Origin: Plantactinospora sp040120695
Lineage (GTDB): Bacteria; Actinomycetota; Actinomycetes; Mycobacteriales; Micromonosporaceae
Length of the DNA stretch: 64,000 nucleotides
Direction: 5' to 3'
Assembly (NCBI RefSeq): GCF_040120695.1
Contig: NZ_JBEEAC010000001.1
Location: forward strand, 676,778-740,777
Shown here: piece after piece, positions 28,604 to 37,354 of the stretch
Layout of the letters: each line of letters starts with the position of its first letter
How positions within the stretch are numbered: the stretch's first letter is position 1
Made by a program: the position numbers and the translations under genes
Notes under the pieces: model-generated
The model's input: only the letters and a program-made list of their open reading frames with translations
What the model was told of the DNA's origin: nothing
The model's database searches: none

Positions 28604-29257
28604 TCAGCGGGCCGCGGCCGCCCTGGTCAGCTCGCCGATCGACTGCTGGCCGAGGGATACCCGGACCAGCGCCGACGCCAGCCGCGGGAAATCGGCGCCG
28701 CCGACGAGTCCGGCCAGCTTCTCCGGTGTGGACGGCAGACCGAGCCGGCCGGCCGCGTTCACCGCCCGACGATCGGCGTACGGGCGGACGTCCGGCCAGA
28801 CCGCCTGAACCTCGCGGAGGAAGATGTCCGCCCCGGTCGGTCCGATCCCGGGAAACCGGGTCAGTTCCCGGCGGAGTGCACCGGGCTCGCTACCGGCCTG
28901 ACGGTGCAACCGGCGCAGGTCGCCGTTCCAGCGGTCCAGGCACAGCCGCGCTCCGTTGCCCAGCATCGTCGCGGTCCGCTCGTCGTAGCGCCGATAATGC
29001 CCTCGACCCAGCGCGTCCACCCGGTCCTGCCAGCTGCGCGCCTCGGTTCCCTGCGGGGTGCGGCAACCGGCGGCGAAGAGTTCCCGAGCGGCGGCCACCG
29101 CGACACCCGCGCGAATCCGCGTGCTGAGCAGCGTGGTCAGCACCAGCAACTGGTAGAGCGGGCCGGGTCGGTCGGCCAGCCGGATCCCCGCCTCCTCGGC
29201 GTACGTCCGGCCCTGCCGCTCCAGCAGCACCCGAACCATTGCACGGTCACGGTTCAT
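28604..29257 (-). CDS. HhH-GPD family DNA glycosylase-like protein
   Basis: 217 residues with the endonuclease III fold pattern: QLLVLTTLLSTRIRAGVA helices, the helix-hairpin-helix LTRFPGIGPTGADIFL, and an aspartate-containing helix YADRRAVNAAGRLG that matches the catalytic Asp region. The Lys of bifunctional Nth (LPGVGRKTA) is absent, and so is the C-terminal four-cysteine iron-sulfur loop, so it would be a monofunctional glycosylase or a non-catalytic relative. The lesion is unknown. Start ATG 29257; GGATCC-rich upstream region shows no clear promoter. Confidence 0.8.
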   Translation of the reverse strand: MNRDRAMVRVLLERQGRTYAEEAGIRLADRPGPLYQLLVLTTLLSTRIRAGVAVAAARELFAAGCRTPQGTEARSWQDRVDALGRGHYRRYDERTATMLGNGARLCLDRWNGDLRRLHRQAGSEPGALRRELTRFPGIGPTGADIFLREVQAVWPDVRPYADRRAVNAAGRLGLPSTPEKLAGLVGGADFPRLASALVRVSLGQQSIGELTRAAAAR

Positions 29258-29468
29258 TCCGTCCGGTTACCCACCCAGCCACTGGACGCACCGGCGCGGC
29301 CGGCCGAATGGCGCCACCCGCACCGGGTAATCCCACGCCGGGTACCCGGGTGTGCGTGACCCGCTCGGCGAACCGGGCGGTTGCGGACCCCCGGGGCACC
29401 CGCCGGCCGGCGGAGCACCGTCGGCCGGCGCCCACCATCGAGCGGTACGACGGCGGAAGGGGACGGCG

Positions 29469-29690
29469 ATGACGAACGTGCAGCAGCCGGAGATGCGCCG
29501 CAACGAACTGAACCCGACGGTGCAGGACAGCAAGGGCCCGCGTCCCGGTGACCCGACCCGGGTCCGGGGCGGTGACGGCCGGCGGGTTCCGCCCGAGCAG
29601 GTCTCCCCGTACGGCCCGTCGGCCCGGCCGGTTGCCGAGGACCCCGACCGGAAGGCGGCGGGGCGCGGCGAGGCGCGGCGGGCCGGCTGA
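29469..29690 (+). CDS. Small hydrophilic protein, 73 residues
   Basis: Not recognised. The sequence is charged and proline-rich, probably disordered, with NVQQPEMRRNELNPTVQDSK at the start and repeated DPTR/DPDR pieces. GGAAGGGG (29456-29463) is well spaced before ATG 29469. No membrane or signal segment. It converges with the membrane-protein gene at 29732. Confidence 0.55.
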   Translation: MTNVQQPEMRRNELNPTVQDSKGPRPGDPTRVRGGDGRRVPPEQVSPYGPSARPVAEDPDRKAAGRGEARRAG

Positions 29691-29731
29691 CCGGGACGGC
29701 GGGGCACGGTGTGCCGTCCGATGCGGGGACG

Positions 29732-30235
29732 TTACCGGCCACCACGGGCGCGACGTAGCTGTCCGAGCGTCGCGACGGCGACCAACCCGTACGCCAGGTG
29801 CGGCACGATGTCGGCGAGCCAGTCCGTGCGGCTCCAGCGGCGCGGGTCGGTGAGGCCGAGCGCCGTGAGGGTGCCGTCGGAGGTCAGCATCACGCCGGCA
29901 CCGAAGAGCCCGGCTGCCACCGGCCCGGGGAGGCGGGGCAGCCCGATCACGGTGAGCGCGGCTCCGGAGAGTATCCCGGTCGCGTAGCCGAGCAGGGGCC
30001 CGAGGCCCGAGCGGCGGTTCGCCGCCCGGTCCTCGGGCCCCAGACCGATGTGCAGCATTTCGGTTAGCCGCTGGGCGCTCTCCTCCGGGGTGCTGCTGGC
30101 CGGTCGGGCCCGTAGGGCCATGTCGAGGTAGGTGACCATGTTCAGCGCCACGCTGCCGACCGCACCCGCGATCGCCCCGTCCACCGCGTCGGCGACCGAG
30201 TGACCGGGCCGGGACAGTACGCCGGTGCCGGTCAC
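29732..30235 (-). CDS. Hypothetical membrane protein, 167 residues
   Basis: Not assigned. It has several Gly/Ala-rich hydrophobic stretches: VADAVDGAIAGAVGSVALNMVTY, LGYATGILSGAALTVIGL and GPVAAGLFGAGVML. Between them is a soluble segment with ESAQRLTEMLHIGLGPEDRAANR. It appears to be a three- or four-helix protein. Its GTG overlaps the stop of the 69-residue gene upstream (GTGA), so the two are co-translated. Confidence 0.75.
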   Translation of the reverse strand: MTGTGVLSRPGHSVADAVDGAIAGAVGSVALNMVTYLDMALRARPASSTPEESAQRLTEMLHIGLGPEDRAANRRSGLGPLLGYATGILSGAALTVIGLPRLPGPVAAGLFGAGVMLTSDGTLTALGLTDPRRWSRTDWLADIVPHLAYGLVAVATLGQLRRARGGR

Positions 30236-30441
30236 TTCGGCTCACCCGGGCCGCGCTCGGCCTTCGGGCCGAGCCCTCGTTCGCCCCGGACGAAACCGCG
30301 GCGGCCGTCCTCCTGGAGATGCCGGTTGGCGGCGTCGTCGGCCTTGCTGTCGTTGGCCCGGCGGCCGGAGTTGTCGATGCGCTTGCGCAGCCGGGCGCGC
30401 TCCACGTCGTATGCGTTGCTGCCCGGTCGTGGTCCTGGCAT
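30232..30441 (-). CDS. Small charged protein, 69 residues
   Basis: Not recognised. The predicted protein (NAYDVERARLRKRIDNSG, then ADDAANRHLQEDGRRGFVRG) is helical and highly charged. ATG 30441 was chosen because GGAGG (rc of 30448-30452) lies 6 nt before it; the frame stays open further upstream but without coding character. The stop overlaps the start of the membrane protein gene. Confidence 0.65.
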   Translation of the reverse strand: MPGPRPGSNAYDVERARLRKRIDNSGRRANDSKADDAANRHLQEDGRRGFVRGERGLGPKAERGPGEPK

Positions 30442-30695
30442 GGGTTGCCTCCCGTCGTGTCCCGGCTGGTCTACCCGCCCGCGTCCGGGCCATTCACGGA
30501 GCGTGACGTCCCCGGAGGGTGCCTCGCCGGTCCGCCGCGTAGTGTCGCCGTGTGGCCGGGTGACCCGGTACGGGTTATTCGGGCATATGGGACCATCGTC
30601 GGACGGCGCCGAGGTTGCCGGCAACCGCGCGCGGGCAGCCACGGCGGGGCGTTGCCGGTCGAACGGCATGCGGAACGGGTACGGGTGAGCGGGTC

Positions 30696-31853
30696 ATGCG
30701 TGACGTGCTGGACGAACTGGACCGGTGGTGGCGGGCGGGCGAGCCGGTCGGGATGGCGACGGTCGTCGCGACCTGGCGTTCCGCGCCCCGCCAGGCCGGG
30801 GCGACCATGCTGGTCGGCCCGGACGGCGCCGCGGTGGGCAGCGTCTCGGGCGGTTGCGTGGAGGGTGCGGTCTACGAGCTGGCCCGGCAGGTCACGGCCA
30901 CCGGACAGCCGGCCCTGCAACGGTACGGCGTCACCGACGACGACGCGTTCGCGGTCGGTCTGACCTGCGGAGGCATGCTCGACGTCTTCGTTGAGCGGGT
31001 CGATCCGGCCGGGTTCGCTGAGTTCGCCGACGTGGCCGCCTCGATCCGGGCCGGAGAGCCGGTCGCCGTGGTGACCTGCGTCTCGGCCGGCGAGACCGAT
31101 CCGTCGGGCAGGCTCGGTCGGCGGCTGGTGGTCTGGCCGGACCGCACCGCCGGTTCACTGGGCACCGCACGACTGGACGCGGCGGCCACCGACGACAGCC
31201 GGGGCATGCTCGCCGCCGGGCGGACCGGCACCCTCCGGTACGGATACGACGGACAGCGCCGTGGCGACGACCTGCTGCTCTTCGTCGCGGCGTACGCCGC
31301 CCCGCCCCGGATGATCGTCTTCGGCGCGATCGACTTCGCCGCCGCACTGTCCCGGATCGGCGCCTTCCTCGGCTACCGGGTGACCGTCTGTGACGCCCGC
31401 CCGGTCTTCGCCACCGCGCGCCGGCTGCCGGACGCGCACGAGGTGGTGGTCGACTGGCCGCACCGCTACCTGCGGGCCGAGGCGGCGGCCGGGCGGGTGG
31501 ACGGGCGCACGGTGGTCTGCGTGCTGACCCACGATCCCAAGTTCGACGTGCCGGTGCTGGAGGTGGCGCTGCGGCTGCCGCTCGGCTATGTCGGCGCGAT
31601 GGGTTCCCGGCGTACCCACGAGGACCGGTTGGCCCGACTTCGTGCGGCCGGTCTGCGCGCGGAGGAGTTGGGGCGGCTCTGCTCTCCGCTCGGGCTGGAC
31701 CTGGGCGCGCGTACCCCGGAGGAGACCGCGGTGAGCATCGCCGCCGAGGTGGTCGCAGGCCGCTGGGGCGGTACCGGCCGACCGCTGTCGGCGGTCTCCG
31801 GACGGATCCACCACGAGGTGCCCGCCCCCGGCGAGGCCGCACCGCGCAACTGA
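30696..31853 (+). CDS. XdhC/CoxI family molybdoenzyme maturation factor
   Basis: 385-residue protein with the N-terminal XdhC_CoxI domain (SAPRQAGATMLVGPDG, SVSGGCVEGAVYE, LTCGGMLDVFVE) and a C-terminal Rossmann XdhC_C domain (IVFGAIDFAAALSRIGAFLGY, ending GAMGSRRTHEDRLARL). Relatives protect and sulfurate molybdenum cofactor and load it into xanthine or CO dehydrogenases; FdhD does this for formate dehydrogenases. No such dehydrogenase gene lies adjacent, so its client is elsewhere. The usual GAGHVA of the Rossmann loop reads GAIDFA. Confidence 0.88.
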   Translation: MRDVLDELDRWWRAGEPVGMATVVATWRSAPRQAGATMLVGPDGAAVGSVSGGCVEGAVYELARQVTATGQPALQRYGVTDDDAFAVGLTCGGMLDVFVERVDPAGFAEFADVAASIRAGEPVAVVTCVSAGETDPSGRLGRRLVVWPDRTAGSLGTARLDAAATDDSRGMLAAGRTGTLRYGYDGQRRGDDLLLFVAAYAAPPRMIVFGAIDFAAALSRIGAFLGYRVTVCDARPVFATARRLPDAHEVVVDWPHRYLRAEAAAGRVDGRTVVCVLTHDPKFDVPVLEVALRLPLGYVGAMGSRRTHEDRLARLRAAGLRAEELGRLCSPLGLDLGARTPEETAVSIAAEVVAGRWGGTGRPLSAVSGRIHHEVPAPGEAAPRN

Positions 31854-32007
31854 CCCCGTCCGTCGACACGCGACAAGCGGTCGGCATCCGAAGAGCGTCA
31901 GCCTCTAGCGGCGGACGTCGATCCTCTGGTAAGAATTCCTTCAATCTTGATCGACGTCATCAAAGAAACCTTCAATCCTGCCCCCCTGTCCCCCTGGAGG
32001 CCCAACC

Positions 32008-33123
32008 GTGACCGGCAACCCCCTGTCCCGCCGCGACGTCGTACGCGGCGCCGTCTTCCTCGGCGTCGGCGCCGCCACCGCAGGCCTGTCGATCGCCGAG
32101 GCAGCCCCGGCGCTGGCCGCCCCCGACGAGGCCGCGGCGCTCGCGGTACCCGTCCCCACCATTGCCAGCTGCGCCACCTGGGGCGCCCGATCGCCGGGCT
32201 CGCTCAGCGTGATCTCGTCCTCGCCGGACAAGATCGTGATCCATCACACCGCCGGACCGAACAGCACCAACTACACCCAGTCACACGCGTACGCGATGGC
32301 CCGCAGCATCCAGAACTTCCACATGGACGGCAACGGCTGGTCCGACTCCGGGCAGCACTTCACCATCAGCCGCGGCGGCTACATCATGGAGGGCCGGCAC
32401 AACAGCCTCTCCCGGCTGCGCGCCGGCAGCGGCATGGTGGTCGGCGCGCACTGCCCCGGCCAGAACGACAAGGGCATCGGGATCGAGAACGAGGGCACCT
32501 ACACCAGTGCCACCCCGCCGGCCGCGCTCTACGACAGCCTGGTGCAGTTCTGCGCGTACATCTGCGACCAGTACGGCATCGCCGCGTCCCGGATCTACGG
32601 GCACCGGGACTACTACGCCACCGCCTGTCCGGGCAACGTGCTCTACGGCATGCTTCCGCAGCTGCGTGCCGACGTCGCGGACGCGCTCGACGGGGGCACC
32701 CCCACCCCGCCGGCGTTCAGCGCGATCGTGGACAACACCACCAGCGACCGGTTCACCGCCAGCGACAACTGGCGTACCTCCTCGTACGCCGCCGAGCGGT
32801 ACGGTGCCGACTACCGGTACGCCGACCCGGCCGCGATCAGCGACGCGGCCTACTACAAGGTGAACATCCCGGAGGAGGGAACGTACCGGATCGACGCCTG
32901 GTACCCGGGCATCGCCGGCTACAACACCGCTACCCCGTACATCGTGCTGGCCAAGGGCGGTAACCAGACGGTGATGGTGGACCAGAGCACCGGCGGCGGG
33001 ACGTGGCGGTCGCTGGGCACCTTCGTGCTGACCGCCGGGGACAAGGACGTGGTCGGGGTGAGCCGGTGGAGCGGCGCCGCCGGGTACGTGATCGCCGACG
33101 CCGTCCGGGTAACCCGGGTCTGA
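32008..33123 (+). CDS. Secreted N-acetylmuramoyl-L-alanine amidase with golvesin-like C-terminal domain
   Basis: 371 residues. It has a Tat signal (SRRDVVRGAVFLGVGAATAG, cleavage near ALA) and an amidase_2/PGRP domain at ~50-225 with zinc ligands in IVIHHTAGP and GHRDYYATACPG. The last ~135 residues (FSAIVDNTTSDRFTASDNW ... RWSGAAGYVIADAVRVTRV) are a golvesin C-terminal-like/Xly substrate-binding domain. It cleaves the amide between MurNAc and the stem peptide outside the cell. GTG 32008 follows TGGAGG (31995-32000). The AAGAATTCCTT element at 31931-31941 may be regulatory. A 12-bp hairpin ends the unit. Confidence 0.9.
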   Translation: MTGNPLSRRDVVRGAVFLGVGAATAGLSIAEAAPALAAPDEAAALAVPVPTIASCATWGARSPGSLSVISSSPDKIVIHHTAGPNSTNYTQSHAYAMARSIQNFHMDGNGWSDSGQHFTISRGGYIMEGRHNSLSRLRAGSGMVVGAHCPGQNDKGIGIENEGTYTSATPPAALYDSLVQFCAYICDQYGIAASRIYGHRDYYATACPGNVLYGMLPQLRADVADALDGGTPTPPAFSAIVDNTTSDRFTASDNWRTSSYAAERYGADYRYADPAAISDAAYYKVNIPEEGTYRIDAWYPGIAGYNTATPYIVLAKGGNQTVMVDQSTGGGTWRSLGTFVLTAGDKDVVGVSRWSGAAGYVIADAVRVTRV

Positions 33124-33144
33124 CCGGTCCTGACCGACTGTCCG

Positions 33145-33186
33145 GATACCCGCCGGAGGCGCATTATCGGCCTGCCGGCGGGTATC
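33145..33186 (+). terminator. Hairpin after the amidase gene
   Basis: Perfect 12-bp stem GATACCCGCCGG / CCGGCGGGTATC with an 18-nt loop, starting 21 bp after the amidase stop and ending 33 bp before the DUF2267 start. Confidence 0.7.
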
Positions 33187-33219
33187 GGCGTACCGGAGGC
33201 CGGATACGGGGGTGGGGGA

Positions 33220-33612
33220 GTGCGGTACGACGAGTTCGTCGCCAAGGTGCGCGACCGCGGCGAGTACGCCGATCCGGCGGAGGCGGAGCGGGTGACCCAT
33301 CTGGTGCTCGGCATCCTCGCCCAACGGTTGCATCCGGACGAGGCCGAGGACCTGGCCGCGCAGTTGCCGGGGCCGCTGGCCGCGACCCTGATCTCGGCGG
33401 GTCAGGGCGCCGCGGGCGCCTTCGGCTCGCGGGAGTTCCTGGCCCGGGTCGCCACCGGGGCGGGCGCGTCCGCCCGGACCGCCGAGTGGGACGCCAGCGC
33501 GGTGCTGTGCACCGTCGCCGAGGCGATCTCCGGCGGTGAGCTGAACGACGTGCTGACCCAGCTGCCGTCCGGGTACGCCGTACTCTTCGGACGGGCCGGC
33601 CTGAGCGGCTGA
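33220..33612 (+). CDS. DUF2267 domain protein
   Basis: 130 residues showing two DUF2267-type helical repeats: MRYDEFVAKVRDRGEYADP and AERVTHLVLGILAQRLHPDEAEDLAAQLP, then FLARVATGAGAS and LNDVLTQLPSGYAVLF. Soluble, no signal. Function unknown for the family; members are common in actinobacterial stress regions. GTG 33220 is chosen as the first start that gives the family N-terminus. Confidence 0.85.
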   Translation: MRYDEFVAKVRDRGEYADPAEAERVTHLVLGILAQRLHPDEAEDLAAQLPGPLAATLISAGQGAAGAFGSREFLARVATGAGASARTAEWDASAVLCTVAEAISGGELNDVLTQLPSGYAVLFGRAGLSG

Positions 33613-33626
33613 CCAGCCCGTTCGCC

Positions 33627-33668
33627 CCATTCCACCGCGCCCATTCCACCGCGCCCATTCCACCGCGC
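33627..33668. repeat. Three tandem copies of a 14-bp repeat
   Basis: CCATTCCACCGCGC is repeated three times without mismatch (33627-33640, 33641-33654, 33655-33668), directly after the DUF2267 gene. Confidence 0.9.
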
Positions 33669-33715
33669 CCGATCCGAACCAGCCCGCCCCAGGACGCCGG
33701 CAGAGCTTCGAACTA

Positions 33716-33729
33716 GCATCCTAGGATGC
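33716..33729. promoter_or_regulatory. Perfect 14-bp palindrome upstream of the pgsA-like operon
   Basis: GCATCCTAGGATGC reads identically on both strands with no loop, as expected of a dimeric regulator site rather than a terminator. It lies ~86 bp before the TATAGT -10 box. Confidence 0.45.
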
Positions 33730-34003
33730 GCTACGCGGAGTGCCTCCGGTCACACCGCGACTCCGGAAACCCCCAGACACCGGACACGGACGGCCGTGCC
33801 AAAACCGGGCCGGATATAGTGGCACGGCAATTGAGCAGCCACGGGAGCCGAATCCGCCGCAACCGGGGCTGCGTCAGGTGCCGTCACTCGTCCGGGATGC
33901 GTCAGGCGCCGCCCGGGGGAGATGTCGGTCGGAGCGCGCACCGGTTTCTGGACCGTCCTCCGCCATCGTGCGGACGCCGGACCGTGGCGCGGAGGGAGGT
34001 TCG

Positions 34004-34645
34004 GTGTCGCGTCGGCCGGCGCGGGCGAATGACGCCCAGCCAACCGATGACGTGACCGCCAGCCCCGCCGGCTCGGCGGGGCGCATCCTCACCCTCCCCA
34101 ACCTGATCAGCTTCGTACGTCTGCTCGGCGTACCTCTCTTCCTCTACCTCTTCCTGGTCGTCGAGGCGGATGTGGCCGCCGTGGTCGTGCTCGCCGTCGG
34201 CGGCATGAGCGACTGGGTCGACGGCTTCGTCGCCCGCCGGCTGAGCCAGGTCAGCCGGCTCGGCGAGCTGCTCGATCCGGTGGCCGACCGGCTGTACATC
34301 CTGGCCACCCTGATCGCGCTGACCGTGCGTGACGTGGTCCCGTGGCAGTTCACCGTCGCCCTGCTGGCCCGGGATGTCGTGCTGACCGCCAACCTCGGCG
34401 TGCTGCGCCGCTTCGGTTACCGACCGCCGCCGGTGCACTATCTGGGCAAGACGGCGACGTTCGTCCTGCTGGCCGCTTTTCCGGTGCTGCTGCTCGCCGC
34501 TACGGTGCCGGGGGCGGCGGTTGCTGCCGGGGCGATCGGCTGGGGGCTGGCGCTGTGGGGGCTCGGCCTCTACTGGTTGGCCGGCGGGCTCTACGTGATC
34601 CAGGCGGGTCGGCTCGTCCGGGCGGCGCGGGCGGAGGTGGGATGA
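34004..34645 (+). CDS. CDP-alcohol phosphatidyltransferase (PgsA2-like)
   Basis: 213-residue membrane enzyme that transfers a phosphatidyl group from CDP-diacylglycerol to an alcohol. The full motif is visible in SDWVDGFVARRLSQVSRLGE followed by LLDPVADR (D-x2-DG-x2-AR-x8-G-x3-D-x3-D). About five helices. The acceptor (glycerol-phosphate or phosphatidylglycerol) cannot be decided. GTG 34004 follows GGAGGGAGG (33991-33999), so the longer upstream reading was rejected. It heads the Rv1822-Rv1830-like block, and its stop overlaps the next ATG. Confidence 0.9.
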   Translation: MSRRPARANDAQPTDDVTASPAGSAGRILTLPNLISFVRLLGVPLFLYLFLVVEADVAAVVVLAVGGMSDWVDGFVARRLSQVSRLGELLDPVADRLYILATLIALTVRDVVPWQFTVALLARDVVLTANLGVLRRFGYRPPPVHYLGKTATFVLLAAFPVLLLAATVPGAAVAAGAIGWGLALWGLGLYWLAGGLYVIQAGRLVRAARAEVG

Positions 34646-35544
34646 CCGGGCAGGACAGGCGGACGTACGCCGCCGACTTCCTCACCGAGCTGTTCCACAA
34701 CCCCCTCGATCCCGGGTATGCCGACGCGGCCGAGCGGCGGCGCCGCGCTGTCCCGGCGACCGGATGGCGGCGGTCCGCGCCCCGGGCGGTGACCCTGGTG
34801 ACGCTGGTCCTGCTGGGGCTGCTGCTCGCGATGGCCTATCGGGAGACGGTGGCGGCGGAGCCGAGTCGCAGTAAGGCGCGGGCCGGCCTGGTGGCGCAGA
34901 TCAAGCAGCGGGAGGCCGAGAACGCCGCGCTGACCGAGCAGGCCGATCGGCTGCGTGCCGAGGTGCTCCGGCAGCGGGACGCCGCGCTGTCCGGCAGTGC
35001 GGCCGCGAACCTGCGGAACCTGGAGGCGGCGACCGGATTGGGCCGGGTGCGCGGTGACGGTCTGGTGGTGCGGGTGGCGGATGCGCCGGAGAAGTCGGAC
35101 GGGGTCACGGGTGTCGGTGGGACGAACCTCGGCCGGGTGCTCGACCGGGACCTGCAGGACATCGCGAACGCGTTGTGGAGCGGTGGGGCGGAGGCGGTTT
35201 CGATCAACGGGCAGCGGCTGACCGCGACCTCGACGATCCGGGCGGCGGGGGGTGCGATCCTGGTCGACTTCAAGCCGGTGATCGGTCCGTACGAGGTGTC
35301 CGCGATCGGTCCGGGCCAGTTGGAGCGACGTTTCCGGGACAGTGCGGCGGCCCGGTTGCTGGACAGCGTCTCCGAGAAGCATGGGATGTCGTTCGAGTTT
35401 CGTAAGGTTGACGACCTGACTCTGCCGGCGGCGACGGAGCCGCAGTTGCGCTTTGCCACACCCTCGCCCGAGCCGACCGCGGCGCCGTCCGGGTCGTCGA
35501 CGGGCCGTGGGGGGTCCCCGAGCCCGCTGGGAGGCGGCCGATGA
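34642..35544 (+). CDS. DUF881 family membrane protein, first copy
   Basis: 300 residues: cytoplasmic N-terminus, one membrane helix (VTLVTLVLLGLLLAMAYR), a coiled-coil segment (IKQREAENAALTEQADRLRA), then the extracytoplasmic DUF881 domain (GLGRVRGDGLVVRVADAP ... AIGPGQLERRF). The C-terminal ~40 residues are Pro/Ser-rich. Homologous to Rv1823. The family is thought to act at the cell envelope or division site, but no enzyme activity is known. ATGA overlap with the preceding gene, and ATGA overlap with the next. Confidence 0.9.
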   Translation: MTGQDRRTYAADFLTELFHNPLDPGYADAAERRRRAVPATGWRRSAPRAVTLVTLVLLGLLLAMAYRETVAAEPSRSKARAGLVAQIKQREAENAALTEQADRLRAEVLRQRDAALSGSAAANLRNLEAATGLGRVRGDGLVVRVADAPEKSDGVTGVGGTNLGRVLDRDLQDIANALWSGGAEAVSINGQRLTATSTIRAAGGAILVDFKPVIGPYEVSAIGPGQLERRFRDSAAARLLDSVSEKHGMSFEFRKVDDLTLPAATEPQLRFATPSPEPTAAPSGSSTGRGGSPSPLGGGR

Positions 35545-35873
35545 TCGCTGTGCTCGCATTGCTCGCCGGGGTGCTGCTCGGCGTCTGGCTGGATCCGACG
35601 GTGCCCTCGGCGCTCCAGCCGTATCTGCCGATCGCCGTGGTGGCGGCCTTGGACGCGGTGTTCGGCGGGGTGCGGGCCAAGCTCGACGGCATATTCGACG
35701 ACAAGCAGTTCGTGATTTCGTTCATCTCGAACGTGCTGGTGGCCGGGATCATCGTCTACCTGGGTGACCAGCTCGGCGTGGGTGGGCAGTTGTCCACCGG
35801 TGTCGTGGTGGTGCTCGGTGTCCGGATCTTCGGCAACGTGGCGGCTATTCGCCGGCACCTGTTCCGGGCGTAG
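35541..35873 (+). CDS. DUF1290 small basic membrane protein (Sbp-like)
   Basis: 110 residues, three to four hydrophobic helices: MIAVLALLAGVLLGVWLDP, YLPIAVVAALDAVFGGVRA, VISFISNVLVAGIIVYLGDQ and VVVVLGVRIFGNVAAIRRH. This is the small basic protein family found between two DUF881 genes (Rv1824). Function unknown. ATGA overlap with the first DUF881 gene. Confidence 0.92.
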   Translation: MIAVLALLAGVLLGVWLDPTVPSALQPYLPIAVVAALDAVFGGVRAKLDGIFDDKQFVISFISNVLVAGIIVYLGDQLGVGGQLSTGVVVVLGVRIFGNVAAIRRHLFRA

Positions 35874-35884
35874 GTTCGACGGCG

Positions 35885-36865
35885 ATGACAGGAGCAGGAG
35901 CGAGCGAGCGGGACGAGGCGGGGCAGCCGGTGCCGGGTGCGTCGCCGGCAGGGTCGGCCTCGGGTACGCCGGATCTGCCCGACGGTGTGCCGGAGCAGCC
36001 GGATTCGGAGCCTGGTTCGGCGGGGCCGACCGAGGAGGCGTTCGGGCCCGTCGGGGTGCCGACGGTGCCGTCCGAGGACGGGCCGACGGTGCCGTTGCCG
36101 TCCGAGGAGGAGACGGTGCCGATCCCGGCGCCGGAGCCGGCCGGGCCGATGTCGCCGGTGCGCCGGTTGCTGCCCCGGCTGACCACGGCGAACCTGATGA
36201 TCGGGGTGCTGCTGGCGCTGTTGGGGTTCAGTCTGGCGGTGCAGTTGCGGATGAATTCCACGGATGCGTCGTTGGCGACGGCTCGCCAGGAGGACCTGGT
36301 GCGGATTCTGTCGGATCTGGAGGCGCAGGAGGAGCGGGTCCGGCAGGACATCGCGGGGCTGGAGGAGAGCCAGCGGCAGTTGAACTCCGGTGCGCAGGGG
36401 CGGCAGGCGGCGTTGGACGAGGCGACCCGGCGGGCCGACGAGTTGGGCATCCTGGCGGGGACGTTGCCGGCGCGGGGGCCGGGGTTGACGGTCAGTTTCA
36501 TGCCGGTGAGCAAGCCGATCGCGGCGTCGCGGCTGTTGGACGCGGTGCAGGAGCTGCGGGGCGCGGGGGCGGAGGCGATGCAGATTTCCGGCGGTGACGG
36601 TGCGACGGTGCGGATCGTGGCGTCGACGTACTTCCTCGACTCGCAGGGTGGCATTTCGGTGAGTGGACGGCGGTTGACCGGACCGTACATGATCACGGTG
36701 ATCGGCGATCCGAAGACGATGCAAACCGCACTGAACATCCCGGGCGGGGTGGTGGCATCGGTCAGTGGGGACGGCGGTAACGTGGCGATCCAGGAGCGGG
36801 AGATGGTCGACGTGTCGGCTGTCAGCCTGCCGAAGGATCTGCAACATGCGCGGCCGGTCTCCTGA
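35885..36865 (+). CDS. DUF881 family membrane protein, second copy
   Basis: 326 residues. A ~90-residue acidic Pro/Glu/Gly-rich N-terminus precedes one membrane helix (LMIGVLLALLGFSLAVQL), a coiled-coil (SDLEAQEERVRQDIAGLEES) and the DUF881 domain (LPARGPGLTVSFMPVSKP ... YMITVIGDPKTMQTALNIPG). Corresponds to Rv1825. The acidic N-terminal tail is absent from the first copy, so the pair is not interchangeable. It starts 11 bp after the DUF1290 gene. Confidence 0.9.
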   Translation: MTGAGASERDEAGQPVPGASPAGSASGTPDLPDGVPEQPDSEPGSAGPTEEAFGPVGVPTVPSEDGPTVPLPSEEETVPIPAPEPAGPMSPVRRLLPRLTTANLMIGVLLALLGFSLAVQLRMNSTDASLATARQEDLVRILSDLEAQEERVRQDIAGLEESQRQLNSGAQGRQAALDEATRRADELGILAGTLPARGPGLTVSFMPVSKPIAASRLLDAVQELRGAGAEAMQISGGDGATVRIVASTYFLDSQGGISVSGRRLTGPYMITVIGDPKTMQTALNIPGGVVASVSGDGGNVAIQEREMVDVSAVSLPKDLQHARPVS

Positions 36866-36933
36866 CCGGGCGCGGTCGGGGCGGCGAGCGGCGTCCCGGA
36901 CATTGGCTGGTGCGATGAAGAAGGACGCGTCTG

Positions 36934-37314
36934 GTGATTCCTGAGGACCTGCGGTACACCGCCGAGCACGAGTGGGTGGCTGGCGACGGCAGCGGACCGG
37001 TGCGGGTGGGCATCACCCACTTCGCCCAGGACGCGCTGGGCGACATCGTGTATGTCCAGCTTCCCGACGAGGGTGCGACGGTGCAGGCCGGCGAATCGTT
37101 CGGCGAGGTCGAGTCGACCAAGAGTGTCTCGGAGCTGTACGCCCCGTTGACCGGTACGGTCGTGGCGCGCAACGAGCAGCTCACGGACACTCCCGAGGTG
37201 ATCAACACCGACCCGTACGGCTCGGGGTGGCTGGTCGAGATCGCGCCCGATGACGGGTCGGTGGTGGCCGGTTTGCTCACGGCCGAGGCTTATCGGGAGC
37301 TGACCGAGAGCTGA
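36934..37314 (+). CDS. gcvH: Glycine cleavage system H protein
   Basis: 126-residue lipoyl carrier of the glycine cleavage complex. The lipoylation site is the Lys in GEVESTKSVSELYAP; the N-terminus EDLRYTAEHEWV and GITHFAQDALGDIVYVQLP are family hallmarks. GTG 36934 follows AGAAGGA (36918-36924). GcvP is encoded 14 kb away behind its own glycine riboswitch; gcvT is not in the window. Confidence 0.95.
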   Translation: MIPEDLRYTAEHEWVAGDGSGPVRVGITHFAQDALGDIVYVQLPDEGATVQAGESFGEVESTKSVSELYAPLTGTVVARNEQLTDTPEVINTDPYGSGWLVEIAPDDGSVVAGLLTAEAYRELTES

Positions 37315-37354
37315 TCGTGGTGACGCCGTCGCGTGGTTGTGTCCGCGCGTCTGG

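Larger units (their letters stand above)
33613..34003. other. 391-bp intergenic region with repeats, palindrome and pgsA promoter
   Basis: I see no gene here. It holds three tandem copies of a 14-bp repeat, a perfect 14-bp palindrome, and an extended -10 element GGATATAGT (TATAGT 33815-33820), which probably starts the pgsA-like/DUF881/gcvH operon with a ~180-nt leader. A frame open from 33740 enters the phosphatidyltransferase gene but lacks coding character before 34004. Confidence 0.5.

Noticed and set aside
33740..34003. 88-residue N-terminal extension of the CDP-alcohol phosphatidyltransferase
   Set aside because: It crosses the probable promoter and lacks coding character, and a strong ribosome binding site stands before GTG 34004.
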